Shown here in pieces: positions 17,813 through 27,389 of a stretch of 64,000 nucleotides of DNA; within the stretch, counting starts at the first letter, position 1, and every line of letters begins with the position of its first letter. This DNA comes from JADJOY01 sp046331705 [NCBI: bacterium] (GTDB lineage: Bacteria > JADJOY01): positions 62,001-126,000 of the forward strand of contig JAXLQJ010000006.1 in assembly GCA_046331705.1 (NCBI GenBank), given 5' to 3'. The notes under the pieces are model-generated. The model was not told the DNA's origin, ran no database searches, and was given only the letters and a program-made list of their open reading frames with translations. Position numbers and translations under genes: made by a program.

Positions 17813-19465
17813 TCAGTTCAACATGCCCGAGGTGTTGGCGGGCGAGCCGCCTTCGCTTGGATCTACCTCCGGCGTCGTCGATGGAGAAGGCGGTTCGAGC
17901 GTCTCGAGGCTGAGCGCGGCTTCGCGCTGGACCTCGGGGTCAGGGTCGTTGCACGCGTTCGCGAGCGCCTCCAGCACCTCGGGCGAGCGGACGCCGAGCT
18001 GTCGCAGCACCCGCGCGGCGCGCATGCGGAGCACGGGTGCGCCGCCCACCAGCGCGCCGAGCAGCTCGGGGGCGACGGCGGCGCTCATCGCCGAGAGCGA
18101 TTCCTCGAGGGTGCTCGCCACCTCGGCGTCCGGATCGCCGAGTGCCTCGATCAACGCCGCCGCGCTCGGCTCGGCTTCGCTCCCCATGCGCAGCAACACC
18201 ACCGCGGCGTGGCGGCGCGTTTGCGACTGGCCCGCCTTGAGCAGCGCGATCACGCTGGGCGCGGCACGGGCGCCGATCCGCGCCAGCGCGTGCGAGGCGT
18301 AGATGCGCGTCTCTTCGCGTTCGTCCTCGGACGCCATGCGATCACAGAGCGCGGTCACGGCGGCGCTCGCGGCGGGCCCGATCTGCTCGAGCGCCGCGAC
18401 GGCCCAGTAGCGCAGCTCCGCATCCGCGTCCTCGAGCACCTGCACCAGGCTCGGTACGGCACGCGCGCCCAGCTCGGCGAGGCCTTGGATCCCCGTGAAG
18501 CGCCGCTCCTCGTCGCTGTCGCGAAGCCGCGCGAGGTTCTTGTCGAGGGCGCGACGGATCTCGGCGAGGCCGAGGCTCTCGGCGGCGGCGTTGGGCTCGC
18601 TGCGCGCGCCTCGCGCGCGCTTCTCGCGAGCCTGTCTGCGCACGCGCGTGGCGACGAGCGCGAGCCCGAGCACCGCGCCCGCGCCGATCGACGTGGCCGC
18701 CGCCCAGCCGGTGGGGACGGGTAGCACCAGCCAGGTCGCCGTGGACGGCGGCGGAGCCGCCGGCGCCGCGACGGCCGCCGGTGGCGCTGGCGCGGGAGGT
18801 GCGGGCGGCTCGCCGACGACCTCGAGCGCAGCGCGCGCCGCTTGCTGCACGCTGGCGTTGGGATCGGCGAGCGCCTGGCGCAGCCGCTCGCGTGCCGCCG
18901 TGGCGTGGGGACCGATCGCGGCGAGCGTCAGCGCCGCGCCCTCGCGTCGCACCACCACCGGCGAGTCGAGCGCCGCGACGAGCTGCGGCACGGCCGCCTC
19001 GTTGCGACGGGCGATCTGCTCGATGACCGCGCGCCGCACGGTGGCGTCGGTATCGCCGAGCGCGTCGATGAGCCCCTCCGCCACGGACCACCACGGCGGA
19101 TCGAGGATGCCGATGGTTTGCGCCGCGGCGTAGCGCACGCGCGCATCCACGTCGTGAAGCGTGGCGATGAGCGCCGAGATCGCGATGCGGCGAGCGTCGT
19201 CGCCGTAGGCCGCGAGCGCCTCCGCGGCGATCTGGCGAACTCGCGGGTTCCAGTGATCGAGCTGCTTGAGCCGCTCGCCGATGGAGATGGTGGGGCGCTT
19301 CGTCGGCGACGGGGGCGACGCCGGCGCCGAGGGCGCGCTCAACGTGCCGCCGCGCCTCGGCTCGGCGGCCTGGGCTTTTCCGAGCGCCACTCCCCACACG
19401 AGTGCCGCGGCTGCGCCCGCGATCAGCGCCGCGCGCACGCCGAATCGTGCTCTCGTCGATCCCAT
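17813..19465 (-). CDS. HEAT-repeat protein with signal sequence and internal membrane helix
   Basis: 550 residues. A signal sequence or anchor (residues 1-33, VRAALIAGAAAALVWGVALG) precedes a first HEAT array (about 50-210: VRQIAAEALAAYGDDARRIA, VRYAAAQTIGILDPPWW, VRRAVIEQIARR). An Ala/Pro linker and a single membrane helix (SIGAGAVLGLALVATRV, about 260-280) with a basic stop-transfer follow. A second, longer HEAT array runs to the end (ELRYWAVAALEQIGPAA, MRAARVLRQLGV). The topology places arrays on both sides of the membrane. HEAT arrays usually scaffold other proteins. Start at 19465 is chosen for the signal peptide; the frame remains open to 19690. Confidence 0.8.
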   Translation of the reverse strand: MGSTRARFGVRAALIAGAAAALVWGVALGKAQAAEPRRGGTLSAPSAPASPPSPTKRPTISIGERLKQLDHWNPRVRQIAAEALAAYGDDARRIAISALIATLHDVDARVRYAAAQTIGILDPPWWSVAEGLIDALGDTDATVRRAVIEQIARRNEAAVPQLVAALDSPVVVRREGAALTLAAIGPHATAARERLRQALADPNASVQQAARAALEVVGEPPAPPAPAPPAAVAAPAAPPPSTATWLVLPVPTGWAAATSIGAGAVLGLALVATRVRRQAREKRARGARSEPNAAAESLGLAEIRRALDKNLARLRDSDEERRFTGIQGLAELGARAVPSLVQVLEDADAELRYWAVAALEQIGPAASAAVTALCDRMASEDEREETRIYASHALARIGARAAPSVIALLKAGQSQTRRHAAVVLLRMGSEAEPSAAALIEALGDPDAEVASTLEESLSAMSAAVAPELLGALVGGAPVLRMRAARVLRQLGVRSPEVLEALANACNDPDPEVQREAALSLETLEPPSPSTTPEVDPSEGGSPANTSGMLN

Positions 19466-19937
19466 CCGCCCAACCCTCGCTTCGCGCGCGAAGCCGCGGG
19501 GGGAGCACGCGCGCGCGATCATCATGCACGTGCCTCGGGCGCCGGTCCAGCAGCGGGCGCCGGCACGCGTTTCGCGAGCTTTCTCGTCGATGCGTCGTGG
19601 ATGCGGCCAGTGACCACCGTCACGAGCTCGCCGAATCTCGCTCCCGTGGTGCGCAGCGCGCGGTGCGTGCGTTGCTACCGGGGACGCCACCCGTGGTTAC
19701 CGGCTGGGACCCTGGGCGCTACCGGCCGCGACCGGTCGCCGCACGGCGACGATGCTCCGCCGGGGCGAGCCGCCGGCCACGGCGCCCGCAATCACGGTGA
19801 TCGTACGACTCTTGGCCCGGCCTCCCCCGCGGCGCAAGCCAACGAAAGGAATCCGCGCGTCCGGCTCGCATCTTGCCGCTCTCTTGCTCGAGAACGTCTC
19901 CCTTCCGCGGAGCGCGCGGCGCTCGATCGGGGGAGCC
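19466..19937. other. Divergent intergenic region, 472 bases
   Basis: Lies between the divergent HEAT-repeat gene (start 19465, minus) and the secreted repeat protein (start 19938, plus). Open frames run through it in several phases but none has a start, ribosome-binding site or protein-like composition. It presumably holds both promoters; no clear -35/-10 pair or operator is seen. Confidence 0.4.
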
Positions 19938-21674
19938 ATGAACCCTCGGCGTCTCGTCCTGCTGGTCTCGTTCGCGGGCGCGCTGTCGGCGCTCACTGCA
20001 CCGATCCCTTCGGCGCACGCAGCGGGGGACCGAGCCGTGGGCGACGCGCGGCTGGTCGACGACCTCGCGCCGAGCGGGCCGCCAGTCGCCACCACCTCCC
20101 TCGACTGGGTGAGCATCCCCGACCTCGGCGAGACCATCACGGTGGAGCTCACGAGTGACTTGATCGCGAGCCTGTGCGCCGAGGCCTTCGCCGCGCCCGA
20201 CGGCGCGCGCCTGTTCGCTCGCGTCGTGGTCGACGGCAGCCCCACCAGCCCGGCGGACGTCGTGCTGACGAACCGATACGTGGCCGAGACCCATTGCCAC
20301 TCGTTCGTGCTCGAGAGCGTGCTGCCGGGGACTCACACGATCCAGCCCCAGTGGTCGGTCGATGGCGGCGCCACGGCGTACCTGGGTGATCGAACCGCCA
20401 CGTACACCTGGGCCACGCGGAGCTCGAACGAGGTGCGGGTGAAGCAGGTCAGCATCGAGGGGCCTTACCTCTCGACCACGTCGACCTCGTTCGTCGACAT
20501 GCCGAACATGTCGCTCACGATCGATCCGAGCGTCACCAGCGATCTGGCGATCTCGTTCAGCGGGCGCGTCTACGGCATCGGGAACTCGCTCTGGATCCAG
20601 GCGTTGGTCGATGGCGTGACCGCCGGGCCGGGACAGGTGCTTGCGACGGACGTCGAGGTGTCGACGCTCCGCGCATTCAATTTCGTGGTCAAGGACGTTG
20701 CGCCGGGGACCCACACGGTCACGATTCAGTGGCGCGGCGGAAGCAACGGCACACCGGGAACGATGTACGTCGGGGACCGCTCCACCAAGGTGATCGCGGT
20801 CAAGGCGTCGAGCACCACCTACGCCGACTCGTTGATGCTCGACTCGAACGTGATCGGCTTCCCCACCGTGGTGTGGACGAACGTTCCCGGGATGAGCGGC
20901 ACGATCGATGTTTCTCAGGCGCCGGGACCGCCAGCGCCGACGCCGAAAGCGAACCTGGTGGTCCAATTCAGCGCGGCGGCCGCCGTCGCCGGAACCGACG
21001 CGATGTTCGCCCGCGCATTGCTCGACGGATCTCCGATGACCCCCGGCGACGTCGAGATGGCGTCCGTCGAGTCCGCGGGCGTCTACGATTTCGATTTCCT
21101 GCAGACGAACGTGTCCGCCGGCTCCCACACGATCGACGTCCAGTACCTCATGAACACGGCATCGGGCGGGCTCGTCGTCGTCGCCAACTCGACGCTCACC
21201 GCCTACGCGATCTCGACCAGCGCCGCGGGCGCCTGCACGCCGGCGCTGGCGCTCGCCTGCGAAGACTCCGACACGCGCGAGAACGACGACTACGGCAGCA
21301 CCGACAACCTCGACACCTACTCGTGCTCGACCTTCAGCTACGACGGCCCGGAAGTGGTCTACGAGTTCACCTCGCCTGGGCCGGCGAAGGTCACCGTCAC
21401 CATGACGCCGACCACCAACGACCTCGATCTGTTCGTGCTCGGGGCGGGCGAGTGCTCGGCGCAGGCGTGCGTCGGCTCGAGCACCCACGGGGGCATCGCG
21501 TCCGAGACGGTCACGCTGCCGGTGGCCGAGGGAGCGAAGCGCTTCTTGGCCGTCGACGGCTACCTCGGGCGCGTGAGCCCGTACACGATCTCCGTCCATT
21601 GCGAGTCGACGCTGATCTTCGCCGACGGCTTCGAGACCGGAAACGTGTTCCGCTGGTCGTCGCATCTGCCGTGA
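19938..21674 (+). CDS. Secreted three-repeat beta-sandwich protein with DGFE-type C-terminal motif
   Basis: 578 residues. Signal peptide at residues 1-30 (RLVLLVSFAGALSALTAPIP, cleavage after AHA). Three related segments of roughly 140-160 residues follow, each containing a short FxxMPxMSxTIDxS-type strand and a later PGTHTIQ / PGTHTVTIQW / AGSHTIDVQY strand. Then comes a Cys-containing domain (ACTPALALACEDSDTRENDD, EVVYEFTSPGPAKVTVTMTP) of the kind found before C-terminal sorting motifs, and the ending IFADGFETGNVFRWSSHLP. The same kind of ending closes the HzsA-like protein at 59081. GGGGGAG lies 2 bases before the ATG. Substrate or partner unknown. Confidence 0.75.
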   Translation: MNPRRLVLLVSFAGALSALTAPIPSAHAAGDRAVGDARLVDDLAPSGPPVATTSLDWVSIPDLGETITVELTSDLIASLCAEAFAAPDGARLFARVVVDGSPTSPADVVLTNRYVAETHCHSFVLESVLPGTHTIQPQWSVDGGATAYLGDRTATYTWATRSSNEVRVKQVSIEGPYLSTTSTSFVDMPNMSLTIDPSVTSDLAISFSGRVYGIGNSLWIQALVDGVTAGPGQVLATDVEVSTLRAFNFVVKDVAPGTHTVTIQWRGGSNGTPGTMYVGDRSTKVIAVKASSTTYADSLMLDSNVIGFPTVVWTNVPGMSGTIDVSQAPGPPAPTPKANLVVQFSAAAAVAGTDAMFARALLDGSPMTPGDVEMASVESAGVYDFDFLQTNVSAGSHTIDVQYLMNTASGGLVVVANSTLTAYAISTSAAGACTPALALACEDSDTRENDDYGSTDNLDTYSCSTFSYDGPEVVYEFTSPGPAKVTVTMTPTTNDLDLFVLGAGECSAQACVGSSTHGGIASETVTLPVAEGAKRFLAVDGYLGRVSPYTISVHCESTLIFADGFETGNVFRWSSHLP

Positions 21675-21761
21675 ATCGCGCGTGTGAGCGCAGCGGGCAT
21701 GCTCGCCGCGGCACTCGTCGGCGCCGCGAAACAGCCCGGATCCTCGGCGTCACGGGACGGT

Positions 21762-22817
21762 TCACGCAGGCTCGCTCGCCGGTTGACGCACCCGCGGACT
21801 GTCGCGGATAGTCCAGCCGTTCCACTCGCGCCTGTAGCTCAGCCCGGATAGAGCATCGGACTTCGAATCCGCAGGTCGGGGGTTCAAATCCCTCCAGGCG
21901 CGCCCCTCGTACAGTCGTGTCACGGGTGTCTCGCGCATCGACGAGTCGGCACGTAGGCAGCCGGTCGGCGATCGTCGGAAGTTGCTCTCGTTTGGAAGAG
22001 GCGGAGCAAGCTTGCTCGCTGCAAGCGGTGGTTCCGAGTTTCCTCGAGCGGTATGATGGGGCCACGATGCCAACGCTACGAGCGTCAGGACGTACTCGGC
22101 GTAGTTCAGGACACCCTCGACGTCGATCTCCGAAGTCGCGTCGCTTAGCTCCATGCGCGCGAGAGCCAGCTCCTCGCTCAGTCGGTTGCTCTCCTTCGTG
22201 TAGGCCGACTCGTCGATCTCCTTCGCGTAGATGAAGGCGTGCAAGAGCTTCGTCTTCCGATCCTCGATCGTGGCTACTCGCAGCTCGAGGCCGCGTCGGA
22301 TGATTCGCACATCCTCGTGCGTGGGATCCCAGGTCTTGATCACGAGGTCTTTGAAGATCCGCATGAAGGGCGCTTTCGGCTGCATGGCAAGTAGGTACGC
22401 CTCGAACAGACTCTCGAGCTCGTCGCGCCCGACGTTCACCGCGCGGCAGCCGATCTTCCGACAGCGGTAGTACGGGTAGACGCGAGAGCGTCCCGTTGAC
22501 CAGGCCGCGGTCAGTGGCTGGTCGCACGATGCGCATCTCACGAAGCGACGAAGCGGGAAGTCCGGATGGTCGTGCTGATTGCCGCGACCTTGCCGGCCGT
22601 ACCGACCAGCCAGGACGGCCTGCATGCGATCGAACGTCGCCTCGTCGACGATCGGGTCGAAGTCGCCTCGCGACTCTAGTCCCCACTTCGGGATGCGGAT
22701 GATCCCCTTGTGGATCGGGTTGGTGAGTAGGCGTTCTACGGCTTGACCGGAGAGGACCTTGCCCTTCCTGCCGCGGAGGCCCAGATGCTTGAACCGTGTC
22801 TCGCCAGTCGTGGACAC
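21762..22817 (-). pseudogene. Truncated large serine recombinase reading into tRNA-Arg
   Basis: The open frame (GTG at 22817) encodes 351 residues. Residues 1-60 match the end of the recombinase domain (LTNPIHKGIIRIPKWG, FDRMQAVLAGR). Residues 85-125 carry the zinc-ribbon (RCASCDQPLTAAWS, YYRCRKIGC) and about 185-240 the coiled-coil. The catalytic N-terminal resolvase domain with its serine is absent; upstream (22818-23076) only out-of-frame scraps remain. After about residue 240 the translation no longer resembles the family and reads through the tRNA in antisense, giving the well-known artefact RDLNPRPADSKSDALSGLS. True homology is therefore roughly 22100-22817. It is a remnant of the element that probably delivered the genes at 23077-29595. 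Confidence 0.8.
21828..21902 (+). tRNA. tRNA-Arg (anticodon TCG)
   Basis: Complete cloverleaf: acceptor GCGCCTG / CAGGCGC (7 bp), D-arm GCTC..GAGC, anticodon loop CTTCGAA with anticodon TCG at 21863-21865 (reads CGA and probably other CGN codons), variable AGGTC, and T-arm GGGGG-TTCAAAT-CCCTC. The outermost anticodon-stem pair is a mismatch (T/C). CCA is not encoded. It sits immediately 3' of a long gene-poor stretch and next to a truncated serine recombinase, so it is a probable integration target. Confidence 0.95.
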
Positions 22818-23076
22818 GACGACCCGAGCCGCCGAAGCCCGCGAACGGATTTCGCGGGTATTCAGCTACCTGACGGAGTACGGCTGCACGACGAATACCC
22901 ATCCCGAGGATCCATGCGTTCTTCGGGACAGACTGTTCGCGTCCAGTTCGCATTGGGCGCTTAGCCTCGCCCGTTGGGCCTCGTGCAGAGTGGCGGTGCT
23001 GGAAATTGCCTGATGCGGTACGCTTTTTCATCGAAGACCGTCCGGCAGGTTCTACCCGGCGGGATGCGCGGATCCG

Positions 23077-26073
23077 ATGGCTCGAACTCATCGCCCCACG
23101 GCCGGTTCCCGAGCGATCTACGTGGTGCTGGCCCTCCTATTGCTCGGTGGGCTGGCTACTTTCGTCGTCTGGCTGGCGGCATCGGGCGTCGCTACGCAGG
23201 TCGGGACGGAGCTGGCCCACAGGTGGCTGAACCTCTCGAGCACGGTGCGCAGCGCCATGTGGGCAACTTGCTGTGGTGCGGGCGTCGCCCTGACAGCCCT
23301 CGGGATTCGGCGTCGGCAGCGCAAGAAAGGCGTCGCCGCCGTTGCGGACCTGCGCACCGTTGGGCCACGCACAAGGCTCCGTCCCTCGGCTCATCCCCCT
23401 ACACCCGTTGATTCCTTCGAGGCGAAGCACCCACAACACGCCCACGATGGCAGTCGAGCGTGGCTTGCCGTCGAGCGCGAGAGGTACGGCCCGCAGCCGG
23501 AGAAGCACGCGGATCCCAAGCCGTCTCACGTCACGCGGCTCGCACAGGAGCCGCCTGACGAGGCGCGTGACCGAGGTAGAGAACAGCGCGGCGGTGACGC
23601 CGAGGAACGACGCTCAGCGCCCGAACAGGCGCGTGGCGCGGCCAATCCCCGGAAGCCGCCGCCGCTCTCGCTCCTCGACGTCCCTCGCGACCCAGCGCCT
23701 GCAACGATTCTCTCGCGCGCGGCGACGGATCAAGCGTCGGCCGTACTGACACCGGCTCCCCCGCCGCCGCCGAAGCGCGAGTTACCCGAACCGCCAGCGG
23801 CGCGGTCAGTCGTCGGTTCGAGCCCGGCGGCGGCGGTCCAGGGCCAGGATGCCGCTCAACAGGCCACGCCCCTGACAGCGCCGCTGGCTGCCATCCGACG
23901 ATTCGTGTTCGGTTCGGGGAGTCCATCGACAACATCCACGACGCCAACCGAGTTGGCTGATCGGCTCTGGTATCCACAGGGCCGGTCCGTGCGTGTCGGT
24001 TCCGACCTCATTCCGGACGGGATGCTCTACGTCGGCGAAGGACTCCCAAGCGTCAGCGGGGGCTTCGCCACGGAAGCAGCGCTCCTCGATCCGAAGCTGC
24101 CGCGAGCGCTCTCGCCAGCAGGCGTGGCGCCTAACATCCCCTACTGGCCGAACTATGCCGGGCTCAGCCCCGAGGCGCGCGGCTACTACGTCCGCTGGCT
24201 ACTCAACGGCCGCTGCGATCCCGCAACGCCGGTGGGCTACGTCTTCCTATTCTTCTATGGGATCGAGCGTCGGCTGCTTGCCGATTCAGAGTCATCGGAA
24301 TCGGCGCGATCCGAGACTCCGGCGCTTCTGGCGGAGGTGGAACGCCTCCTAACCATCTACGGCCAGAATGGATCGTTTCGCAGCTACGCCACCGACTTCC
24401 TCAACACCATCCGCGCCGAGCGTGGGCTCGAGGTGCCCCTCGATCTCACCTCCACGCTCAGCGGTCGTAGTCCAGAGCTTCCCCTCGGCATCCGGGTTGG
24501 TGTTGGGCGCTTCATCGCAGCCGCTCAACCAATCCCTGCGGACTGGGCTCTGGCGTGGGTATGTCGAGATCCCGAAACCCGGCTCGGCACGGTCGCGCGG
24601 CGATGCAGAGACGAGCTTCGCGAGCTCTTCAAGCACCGGTATCAAGCCGAGTTCGGTGCAGGGATGACGCTCGAACCCAACAAGACGAGGCTTGCGCTGG
24701 CGTACCGCTGCGCGAGCCCTTCGTTCGCCGGATCGACCGTCACGGTTCGAGTCGGCGATCTACCTGATATCGCTCCGCTCTCGAAGCCCGTGAATTCGTT
24801 GCGGACCTTGCTCGAAAGCTGCGCCGACGATCTCGAGGGGTTCTCACGCCTGCTCGGACGAAGCCCTGCCGAAGCGAGCTCGATCCGAGCGCTCGCGCTC
24901 CTTCCGAAGGAGCTTGTGCTGTCTCGTGAGACCCCTGAGCTAACGGAGCTCCGGGATTGGCTCGAGGGGCTCGTGCCTGCCGACGAGCCGAGGCTCGTGG
25001 TCGCCCGAGAGCTCTTCTCACGCCTCGCACTGGACTCGGCCGAAATCAAAAAAACAGACGCCACCGACACAGCGCGGCTTCTGGAACGCCTGGGAGTCGG
25101 CACGAGCCCGATGCGGTTCGGTACGCGGGGAGTACCCAAGCTCGATGAGCCAATCGCCTTCGCAGGCCTGCGAGCGAGGAAGGCGTTCCGACCGGCGCAT
25201 TCCACCTGCCGCCGCGGTGGTGTGTTACGGCTCGCCGCCGAAGTCGCGGCGTGTGACGACGAGATCAACGAGGCGGAACAGCAGGAGCTCGAGGCGCAGC
25301 TCGAACGAGCCCTCGATCTCGATCCTGGCGAACGCCGACGGCTTCGCGCTCACCTCAAGTGGTTGGTGGTCGCACGTCCGGGCTTCGCCGGCCTCAAGAA
25401 GCACCTCGAGCGTCTCGACGCCGGCGGGCGATCGCGGATCGCTCAGTACGCAGTCGCCATCGCGGCTGCCGACGGGCACGTGGATTCAGCCGAGATCAAG
25501 ACGCTGCAGAAAATCTATCGCGCACTTGAGCTCGAGCCGGACCAGGTGTTCGCCCATGTCCACGACGCGCAGGCGATGCCGACAAGAGTACCGACCGAGC
25601 CGGTCACGATCAGGGAGGCAGATCCTGCTCCGCCGGGTTTCCGCGTTCCAGACGCGTCCCCGATCTCGAGAGAGGGCGTGCTCCTAGACCGCCGCGCCAT
25701 CGAGCGCAAATTGGCCGAGACGGCTGAGGTGTCGAGCCTTCTGTCTCGGATTTTCGTCGATGACGAAGCTACCGCCGCACCTTCGAGTGTGTGTGGCCCA
25801 CATGACAGCGCGGCGCAAGCCCCGGATACTCCGGCGGCGGTTGTCGTGGCTGGACTCGATGGGGCAGGAACGGCCCTCCTTCGCGCACTCGCTGATCTTC
25901 AATCCATCGGTCGTTCCGATTTTGAGGCGCTTGCGGCCGAGCGTGGGATGTTGCCCGATGGCGCCATCGAGGCACTCAACGAAGCCGCCTTCCGGCGTTG
26001 CGACGAGCCGGCGCTCGAAGGCGACGATCCCATCGAGGTGAACGCAGCCGTGATCAAGGAGATGCTTCGATGA
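23077..26073 (+). CDS. TerB_N-TerB-TerB_C domain membrane protein
   Basis: 998 residues. Two N-terminal membrane helices (about 14-38 YVVLALLLLGGLATFVVWLA and 58-76) are followed by a charged, Pro-rich linker to about 280. The TerB_N-type domain follows (about 290-510: WYPQGRSVRVGSDLIPDGML, LSPEARGYYVRWLLNGR). An alpha-helical middle leads to the TerB fold (about 725-830: LAAEVAACDDEINEAEQQEL, IAAADGHVDSAEIKTLQKIY, with acidic residues in the pattern of the TerB metal-binding motif). TerB_C is at the end (GVLLDRRAIERKLAETAEV). Proteins of this architecture are known from tellurite/phage stress contexts. Its stop overlaps the next start (ATGA), so the ATPase and helicase are partners. Base composition is visibly richer in A/T than the flanks. 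Confidence 0.85.
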   Translation: MARTHRPTAGSRAIYVVLALLLLGGLATFVVWLAASGVATQVGTELAHRWLNLSSTVRSAMWATCCGAGVALTALGIRRRQRKKGVAAVADLRTVGPRTRLRPSAHPPTPVDSFEAKHPQHAHDGSRAWLAVERERYGPQPEKHADPKPSHVTRLAQEPPDEARDRGREQRGGDAEERRSAPEQARGAANPRKPPPLSLLDVPRDPAPATILSRAATDQASAVLTPAPPPPPKRELPEPPAARSVVGSSPAAAVQGQDAAQQATPLTAPLAAIRRFVFGSGSPSTTSTTPTELADRLWYPQGRSVRVGSDLIPDGMLYVGEGLPSVSGGFATEAALLDPKLPRALSPAGVAPNIPYWPNYAGLSPEARGYYVRWLLNGRCDPATPVGYVFLFFYGIERRLLADSESSESARSETPALLAEVERLLTIYGQNGSFRSYATDFLNTIRAERGLEVPLDLTSTLSGRSPELPLGIRVGVGRFIAAAQPIPADWALAWVCRDPETRLGTVARRCRDELRELFKHRYQAEFGAGMTLEPNKTRLALAYRCASPSFAGSTVTVRVGDLPDIAPLSKPVNSLRTLLESCADDLEGFSRLLGRSPAEASSIRALALLPKELVLSRETPELTELRDWLEGLVPADEPRLVVARELFSRLALDSAEIKKTDATDTARLLERLGVGTSPMRFGTRGVPKLDEPIAFAGLRARKAFRPAHSTCRRGGVLRLAAEVAACDDEINEAEQQELEAQLERALDLDPGERRRLRAHLKWLVVARPGFAGLKKHLERLDAGGRSRIAQYAVAIAAADGHVDSAEIKTLQKIYRALELEPDQVFAHVHDAQAMPTRVPTEPVTIREADPAPPGFRVPDASPISREGVLLDRRAIERKLAETAEVSSLLSRIFVDDEATAAPSSVCGPHDSAAQAPDTPAAVVVAGLDGAGTALLRALADLQSIGRSDFEALAAERGMLPDGAIEALNEAAFRRCDEPALEGDDPIEVNAAVIKEMLR

Positions 26074-27389
26074 ATTCCCCCGAACGGATTCGCCCCAAGG
26101 TGCGCGACGCGATCCTCCAGTCGCTCCGCGCCGGAGTCGTCCCGCGTGTGGGACAGGCTCATATCCAAGTGGGCCGAGCCGACGAGGTGAAGGCGCTCCT
26201 CCAAGACGTCGAGCGCATCGGTGATGGCGGTTCTGCGATTCGATTCGTGATCGGTCCTTATGGATCCGGCAAGACGTTCTTCCTTCATCTCGTGCGGTCG
26301 ATCGCGCTCGAGAAGGGGCTGGTGACGGTCCATGGTGATCTGAATCCCGATCGCCGTCTCCACGCGACCGGGGGACAGGCACGCGGTCTCTATCAGGAGT
26401 GGATGAGAAACCTCGCCACGCGCACCAAGCCCGACGGGGGTGCGGTCGCGAGCGTGGTCGAGCGTTTCGTGTCGACCGCCCTGGCTGAGGCCAAGACCCG
26501 CTCCGAATCGCCCGAAGTTGTGATCCGCGAGCGGCTCGGGGAGCTGACGGAGTTCGTGGGCGGGTATGACTTCGCCGAGGTGATCGCCGCCTACTGGCGT
26601 GCACACGATACGGGCGACGACAGCTTGAAATCGAATGCGATCCGCTGGCTCCGGGCGGAGTTCTCGACCAAGACGGACGCCCGTTCAGCCCTCGGCGTGC
26701 GAACGATCATCGACGACGACAACGGATACGACAGCCTCAAACTCATGGCGCGGTTTGTCCGCCTTGCCGGCTACGGGGGCCTCTTCGTCTGCGTCGACGA
26801 GTTGGTGAACCTGTTCAAGCTCGGGAGCGGTCGGGCTCGGTCCGCAAACTACGAGCAGATCCTGCGGATTCTCAACGACTCGCTCCAGGGGGTCGCCGTT
26901 GGCTTGGGCTTCATCATGGGCGGAACCCCCGAGTTCCTCCTCGACACCAGGAAGGGTCTCTACAGCTACGAGGCACTACGCAGCCGGCTCGCGGAGAACT
27001 CGTTCCTCTCGGGCGGCCTGGTCGATCTCTCCGGCCCGGTCTTGCGTCTGACGAACCTGGCCCCCGAAGACCTCTACGTGCTTCTAGGCAAGATCCGGCA
27101 CGTGTACGCCGGCGGTGAGCCCACGAGGTACCTGATCCCAGACGACGGGCTCACCGCCTTCATGCAGCACTGCTCGCAACGGATCGGCGAGGCCTACTTC
27201 CGCACACCGCGCAACACGATCACGGCCTTCATCAACCTCCTCGCGGTGCTCGAGCAAAACCCCGGAGTCCAGTGGCCCGACCTTGTTGGCCAGGTCAGTA
27301 TCGGCACCGAGGACAATCCGGATCTCGCCCTGCCAACGGGCGAGATCACCGATGATGCCGATGACGAGCTCGCCACCCTCCGGATCTGA
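26070..27389 (+). CDS. BrxD-like (DUF2791) P-loop ATPase
   Basis: 439 residues. Walker A GPYGSGKT at residues 62-69 and a Walker B-like GLFVCVDELVNLF at about 250. The N-terminus (ERIRPKVRDAILQSLRAGVV) and C-terminal motifs (GGLVDLSGPVLRLTNLAPED, YFRTPRNTITAFINLL) match the family of BREX type-2 protein BrxD and related ATP-binding proteins. ATG overlaps the TerB-protein stop as ATGA, with AAGGAG about 10 bases upstream. The downstream helicase overlaps its end. In BREX-2, BrxD pairs with BrxHI. Here there is no pglZ, methyltransferase or other BREX core gene, so it is a separate module. Appears intact. Confidence 0.85.
   Translation: MNSPERIRPKVRDAILQSLRAGVVPRVGQAHIQVGRADEVKALLQDVERIGDGGSAIRFVIGPYGSGKTFFLHLVRSIALEKGLVTVHGDLNPDRRLHATGGQARGLYQEWMRNLATRTKPDGGAVASVVERFVSTALAEAKTRSESPEVVIRERLGELTEFVGGYDFAEVIAAYWRAHDTGDDSLKSNAIRWLRAEFSTKTDARSALGVRTIIDDDNGYDSLKLMARFVRLAGYGGLFVCVDELVNLFKLGSGRARSANYEQILRILNDSLQGVAVGLGFIMGGTPEFLLDTRKGLYSYEALRSRLAENSFLSGGLVDLSGPVLRLTNLAPEDLYVLLGKIRHVYAGGEPTRYLIPDDGLTAFMQHCSQRIGEAYFRTPRNTITAFINLLAVLEQNPGVQWPDLVGQVSIGTEDNPDLALPTGEITDDADDELATLRI

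Noticed and set aside
21511-23091. 526-codon minus-strand frame overlapping the recombinase remnant and tRNA
   Set aside because: Runs out of frame through the recombinase and antisense of the secreted protein; only small scraps could be real recombinase sequence.
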